This document shows positions 60,770 through 64,000 of a stretch of DNA of 64,000 nt, in pieces. The notes under the pieces were generated by a model. It made no database searches. It was not told the DNA's origin and saw nothing but the letters and a program-made list of their open reading frames with translations. Numbering within the stretch: position 1 is the first letter of the stretch; each line of letters begins with the position of its first letter. Source of the stretch: UBA8438 sp963934795 (GTDB lineage Bacteria; Acidobacteriota; Vicinamibacteria; Vicinamibacterales; UBA8438); contig CAWWAF010000005.1 in the NCBI GenBank assembly GCA_963934795.1, positions 1 through 64,000 of the forward strand. The letters run 5' to 3'. Position numbers and translations under genes: made by a program.

Positions 60770-62131
60770 TCACTCCACCGGCGTCACGAGGAGGTTCACG
60801 GCCGCGGTCGGTGAATCGACATCAGCAAACCAGGCGACCTCTTCAGCCACCATATCGAAACGCATGACATACTCGCCCGCGGTAGCGATGGCCGGCAGGT
60901 CCACCTCGATGGTGACCACCCCACCTGGTCCGACGTCGCCCGGGAGGGCAGCCCGATGCCAGTCTCCGTCGAGCAGCGCCGCATCATGCGCCGCATGCAG
61001 TCGGATACCGAGGCGGGTCCAGCCTGCCTGTCGGGGAATCCCAGCCAGCCACAGGGTGTCACCGGTGTTCTCGATCTCCACCGCCACCCGGCCCGGCTGG
61101 CCGACAATCATGGTTGCGGGATCCGTCGAGGGTCGCGGGGTGATGCGAGCGGTCAACCGCCCGGGACGTCGCGTATCCGGGACCGAGTCCCCCTTGTACA
61201 TGAGGATAAAGCTGGTGTAGACGAGTGCGGCGCAGAGCGGCTCCCAAAAATGACGCAGGTTCTTCCCCTGCATGAAATCGCCCAGCTCGGACGCCGGCAC
61301 TTCCACCGACTCGTCGATCGTCAGTGGCACAATCGTCGTCCGGTCGAGCCCATACCGTCGGCCCAGTTTCTCGATCTCCTCCACGACGATGTTGTTCTCG
61401 AGCACGCCGAACTCGCGTACCTCGGCCAGGCTCTTCTCCGCCCCTGCGTGATGACGACCCGGCTCTCGCATCCCGATGATGCCGCCCTCGCGTAGCACGC
61501 GAGCCATCTCTGCCAACACCGCCTCATAGTTGGGAATATGGTGAAACGCGTCGTAGACGATGATCTTGTCGACCGAGCCGTCCTCAAGCGGCAACCGGTG
61601 CCCGTCGTAGAGCACAAACTCGGGCTCGACCGTCCAGTTCGTATGCTGGTCGGAGTCGAAGAGCTCGCGCCCGATACCCAGGGCCGTCTCCGACACGTCC
61701 ACCGATATGGTCTTGCACCCGTATCGATTGAGCAGATGAGACAGCCAGCAGGACCCGGCTCCCATCTCGAGCACGGTATCCCCGGGGGCGATGCGCAACC
61801 AGTGGAAGAGCACCCCCAGATCAAACAGCCGCCGGGCAAAGAACATCCGGTCGGTGAACGGTTTACCGAGCAGGTACTCGCGGTCACTGCGCACGAAGTA
61901 GTCCTCGGCCGCGACGTTGAGATCATCGGTCCGACGATTCAAGTCGGCTGGGTCGTAGTGCGGTGAGACGGCGTGGAGGGGAAGTTGGTCGAGCCCCATG
62001 CCCGCGCTCAGAAACAGGCGGCTCCCGACGTCGTCGCATAACAGTCGGAACCGGACGGAGCGCCTGGACAGCCAGAGGCAGCCGTTGGCAATGGCTCTGG
62101 CGAGTCGGTCTCGTTTTCCTTCTCCTGGCAT
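60770..62131 (-). CDS. SAM-dependent methyltransferase with C-terminal Ig-like domain
   Basis: The product is 453 residues. The class I methyltransferase core is at about 100-260: motif I VLEMGAGSCWLSHLLNRYG, motif II region ISVDVSETALGI, DKIIVYDAFHHIPNYEAVLAEMARVLREGG. The C-terminal 130 residues (after about 320) look like an NBR1/Ig-type beta sandwich (VAVEIENTGDTLWLAG, VTIEVDLPAIATAGEYVMRFDMV), a module seen attached to envelope-polysaccharide enzymes. It begins six bases after the ketopantoate-reductase-like gene, so the two are co-transcribed. A role in modifying a surface glycan is inference. Confidence 0.82.
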   Translation of the reverse strand: MPGEGKRDRLARAIANGCLWLSRRSVRFRLLCDDVGSRLFLSAGMGLDQLPLHAVSPHYDPADLNRRTDDLNVAAEDYFVRSDREYLLGKPFTDRMFFARRLFDLGVLFHWLRIAPGDTVLEMGAGSCWLSHLLNRYGCKTISVDVSETALGIGRELFDSDQHTNWTVEPEFVLYDGHRLPLEDGSVDKIIVYDAFHHIPNYEAVLAEMARVLREGGIIGMREPGRHHAGAEKSLAEVREFGVLENNIVVEEIEKLGRRYGLDRTTIVPLTIDESVEVPASELGDFMQGKNLRHFWEPLCAALVYTSFILMYKGDSVPDTRRPGRLTARITPRPSTDPATMIVGQPGRVAVEIENTGDTLWLAGIPRQAGWTRLGIRLHAAHDAALLDGDWHRAALPGDVGPGGVVTIEVDLPAIATAGEYVMRFDMVAEEVAWFADVDSPTAAVNLLVTPVE

Positions 62132-62137
62132 GGGAAG

Positions 62138-63148
62138 CTAAGCCGTCCTGGGACGGCCCTTGATGTGGACACCCTCGTCCTGGATCGTCTTGTTCAACAG
62201 ACTTGCGCACGCATAGACCGCGCGCAACGTCGGCACCTCTACGCCGGTGATCTCGGCCAGTTCGACGACGACGCCCAGCATCCCGTCGATCTCGAGGGGC
62301 TTCCCTGCCTCGACATCTTGCAGCATCGAGGTCTTGTGTCTACCGACGCTTTCGGCGCCGGCGATCCGACGCTCCATCGGCACACGGAAGCTGGCGCCCA
62401 AGCGTTCGGCAATCGTCTTCGCCTCGGTCATCATGGTCGCCGCCAGCGCCCTGGACAGTGGGAACTGACAGATATCCACCAGCGTCGCGTGCGTCAGTGC
62501 GCTGATGGGATTGAAGGTCAGGTTCCCCCAAAGTTTCAGCCAAATCTCGGACCGGATGTCGTCGAGCACGCGAGCCTTGAACCCACCCTCCCCGAACAAG
62601 GCGGATACCATGGCCACCCGGTCGGATGCGCTACCGTCGAGTTCACCGACCGGGAAGCGGTTCCCTTCGATGTGCTGGATGACGCCGGGCTCAGCCACGG
62701 TGGCGGCCGGATACGCGATACAGCCAACCACCTGATTCGGATCGATCGCGTTGAACAGCACGCCGCCCGGATCGACGGTCTCGACCACACGGCCGGCATA
62801 CGGCCCGCCCAGCTTCTGGAAGTACCACCAGGGGATCCCGTTCTGGAGCGTCACGAGCACCGTCTCGGGGCCAACGATAGCTGGCAGGTCCTGAACAACC
62901 GCCGCAATCTGGTGCGCCTTGAGCGCGAGCAGTACGACATCCTGCGTGCCCAAATCTGGAATGGTGTCGGTCGCGGTCAGTGTCGTCGCTACCAGTTCCT
63001 GGTCGCCCTCCAGCAAGGTCAGGCCCTTGGCCCGAATGGCCGCCAGGTGTGGCCCCCGGGCGATTGCCGACACCTCGTGCCCGGCGTGCGCAAGCCGCAC
63101 CGCCATATACCCACCGATGGCTCCCGCCCCTACGACGCACACTTTCAT
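62138..63148 (-). CDS. 2-dehydropantoate 2-reductase family protein
   Basis: The product is 336 residues. The NADPH fold is at the N-terminus with VVGAGAIGGYMAVRLA. Other family features are NGIPWWYF (normally NG-x-x-x), KLWGNLTFNPISALTHATL with the catalytic lysine region, and PLEIDGMLGVVVELAEI near the end. The canonical enzyme PanE makes pantoate for coenzyme A; several paralogues act on other keto acids, and the neighbours here (a CoA-transferase and a methyltransferase) do not argue for vitamin synthesis. It starts eight bases after the CoA-transferase stop. Confidence 0.85.
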   Translation of the reverse strand: MKVCVVGAGAIGGYMAVRLAHAGHEVSAIARGPHLAAIRAKGLTLLEGDQELVATTLTATDTIPDLGTQDVVLLALKAHQIAAVVQDLPAIVGPETVLVTLQNGIPWWYFQKLGGPYAGRVVETVDPGGVLFNAIDPNQVVGCIAYPAATVAEPGVIQHIEGNRFPVGELDGSASDRVAMVSALFGEGGFKARVLDDIRSEIWLKLWGNLTFNPISALTHATLVDICQFPLSRALAATMMTEAKTIAERLGASFRVPMERRIAGAESVGRHKTSMLQDVEAGKPLEIDGMLGVVVELAEITGVEVPTLRAVYACASLLNKTIQDEGVHIKGRPRTA

Positions 63149-63156
63149 GTCGGCCT

Positions 63157-64000
63157 CTATACGGCGCCGTCGGCCTTTGCCGCGGCAATGGCGTCCAGGT
63201 CCATTCCCAGCACGCCGCCGAGTACTTCGTCCGTATGCTCTCCGAGAAGCGGCGAGCGCTTCACGTCGACGGGGGAATCTGACAATTTGATGGGATTGCC
63301 GACGCTCAGATACGCCCCCCTGGTCGGGTGATCGACTTCAACGATGGTCCCGGTTTCCCGCAATGACGGTTCCTGCGACAGCTCTTTCATTGACAGCACC
63401 GGCCCACAGGGCACGTTCAAGGGGTTCAAGATGGCCATGACCTCGAACTTCTCCTTGGTCTGGGTCCATTTCTCGATCTCATTGAACATGGTGTCGATCT
63501 TCGGGAGCCGGGCCGCCGGGGTGTTCCAATCGGGATCGTCCAACCAATCCTCACGGCCCACCGCCCGCGCCAGACCAGCAAACGCGGCCGCCTGGGCAAT
63601 CACGTAGATGTACGCATCCGGATCCGTTTCCCATCCTTTGCACTTGACGATCCACCCCGGCTGGCCACCACCAGACGCGTTGCCGGCCCGCGGGGTCGCC
63701 TCCCCAAACGTGCCATTGGGATACTGGGGGTACTCCGTCAGCGGCCCGTGCGCAAGCCGCTGTTGGTCTCGCAACTTGACCCGACACAAATTGAGCACTC
63801 CGTCCTGCATGGCACACACGACCTTTTGGCCACGACCGCTCTTCTCTCGTTGGAACAACGCGGTCACGATGCCGAGGGCCAAATGCAGTCCCGTCCCGCT
63901 GTCACCAATCTGGGCGCCCGTCACGACCGGAGGACCGTCGGGGAACCCGGTGGTGCTGGCACCGCCACCGGTGCACTGAGCGACGTTCTCATACACCTTG
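63157..64000 (-). CDS. CaiB/BaiF (formyl-CoA transferase-type) CoA-transferase, 5' end outside window
   Basis: The last 279 or so residues of a class III CoA-transferase are present; the reading frame is still open at the window edge, so the start is missing. Full members are about 400 residues. Seen here: TGAQIGDSGTGLHLALGIVTALFQRE with the catalytic-site Asp region, VVCAMQDGVLNLCRVKLRDQQ, and WIVKCKGWETDPDAYIYVI, which is close to formyl-CoA:oxalate CoA-transferases. The C-terminal part LLGEHTDEVLGGVLG is normal for the family. It is the first visible gene of a minus-strand operon with the PanE-like and methyltransferase genes. The exact CoA substrate is not known. Confidence 0.85.
   Translation of the reverse strand, partial: KVYENVAQCTGGGASTTGFPDGPPVVTGAQIGDSGTGLHLALGIVTALFQREKSGRGQKVVCAMQDGVLNLCRVKLRDQQRLAHGPLTEYPQYPNGTFGEATPRAGNASGGGQPGWIVKCKGWETDPDAYIYVIAQAAAFAGLARAVGREDWLDDPDWNTPAARLPKIDTMFNEIEKWTQTKEKFEVMAILNPLNVPCGPVLSMKELSQEPSLRETGTIVEVDHPTRGAYLSVGNPIKLSDSPVDVKRSPLLGEHTDEVLGGVLGMDLDAIAAAKADGAV

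Overview
The window is a high-GC (roughly 64% by eye) bacterial chromosome segment packed with protein genes on both strands. No gap between genes exceeds about 300 bases. I see no rRNA, tRNA, CRISPR array, transposase or phage gene. The gene content points to Acidobacteriota, most likely a Vicinamibacteria-type lineage: paired DUF1592/DUF1552 genes, many periplasmic quinoproteins, a DUF5916 outer-membrane protein, cytochromes with a copper-monooxygenase-like C-terminus, and secreted ankyrin proteins. This placement is inference from gene content, because no rRNA or ribosomal protein gene is present.

Layout. 0.1-5 kb: a secreted beta-helix protein, a remnant of a spermidine-synthase-like gene, a small membrane protein, a PQQ-like beta-propeller, a small secreted protein and a DinB-like protein. 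5-13 kb: housekeeping genes, namely recQ, a fatty-acid desaturase, a YdcF-like protein, a cell-wall amidase, a GerMN protein, rph and rdgB, then a second DinB-like protein. 13-19.7 kb: a complete phosphate-starvation operon on the minus strand, pstS-pstC-pstA-pstB-phoU-phoB-phoR. It is preceded by four heptamer direct repeats with an exact 11-bp period that look like a PhoB-box array. Pyruvate kinase diverges from it.

21-64 kb is an accessory, mostly exported, oxidative metabolism region. It holds four PQQ-dependent dehydrogenases. Four paralogues of a roughly 330-residue secreted family with an ACHEGN motif and two conserved cysteines lie near them, two in clear operon arrangement with a dehydrogenase. 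Two copies of a DUF1592 cytochrome / DUF1552 Tat protein / ankyrin protein module face each other: a plus-strand copy at 30.8-36.1 kb and a minus-strand copy at 45.7-40.3 kb. The plus copy continues into an M3 peptidase and a beta-lactamase-like hydrolase, and the minus copy ends in a small cytochrome c. Other genes include a cytochrome/copper-monooxygenase-like pair, a DUF3179 lipoprotein, a signal-peptide-bearing HpaI-type aldolase, a lipoprotein with an FkbM methyltransferase domain, a methyltransferase with an Ig-like tail, a ketopantoate-reductase-like protein, and a CoA-transferase cut by the window edge.

Several genes are decayed. A spermidine-synthase tail, a Rieske/glutamate-synthase-like gene and a porin have lost large parts. 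A DUF5916 gene carries what looks like a single-base frameshift. The 3' end of rdgB is tandemly duplicated. Together these suggest ongoing gene loss by deletion, although assembly error cannot be excluded for the frameshift.

Working picture (inference): the cell oxidises alcohols, sugars or polymer fragments in the periplasm with PQQ enzymes and multi-domain cytochromes. It exports many enzymes by Sec, Tat or lipoprotein signals, and induces high-affinity phosphate uptake through PhoB.
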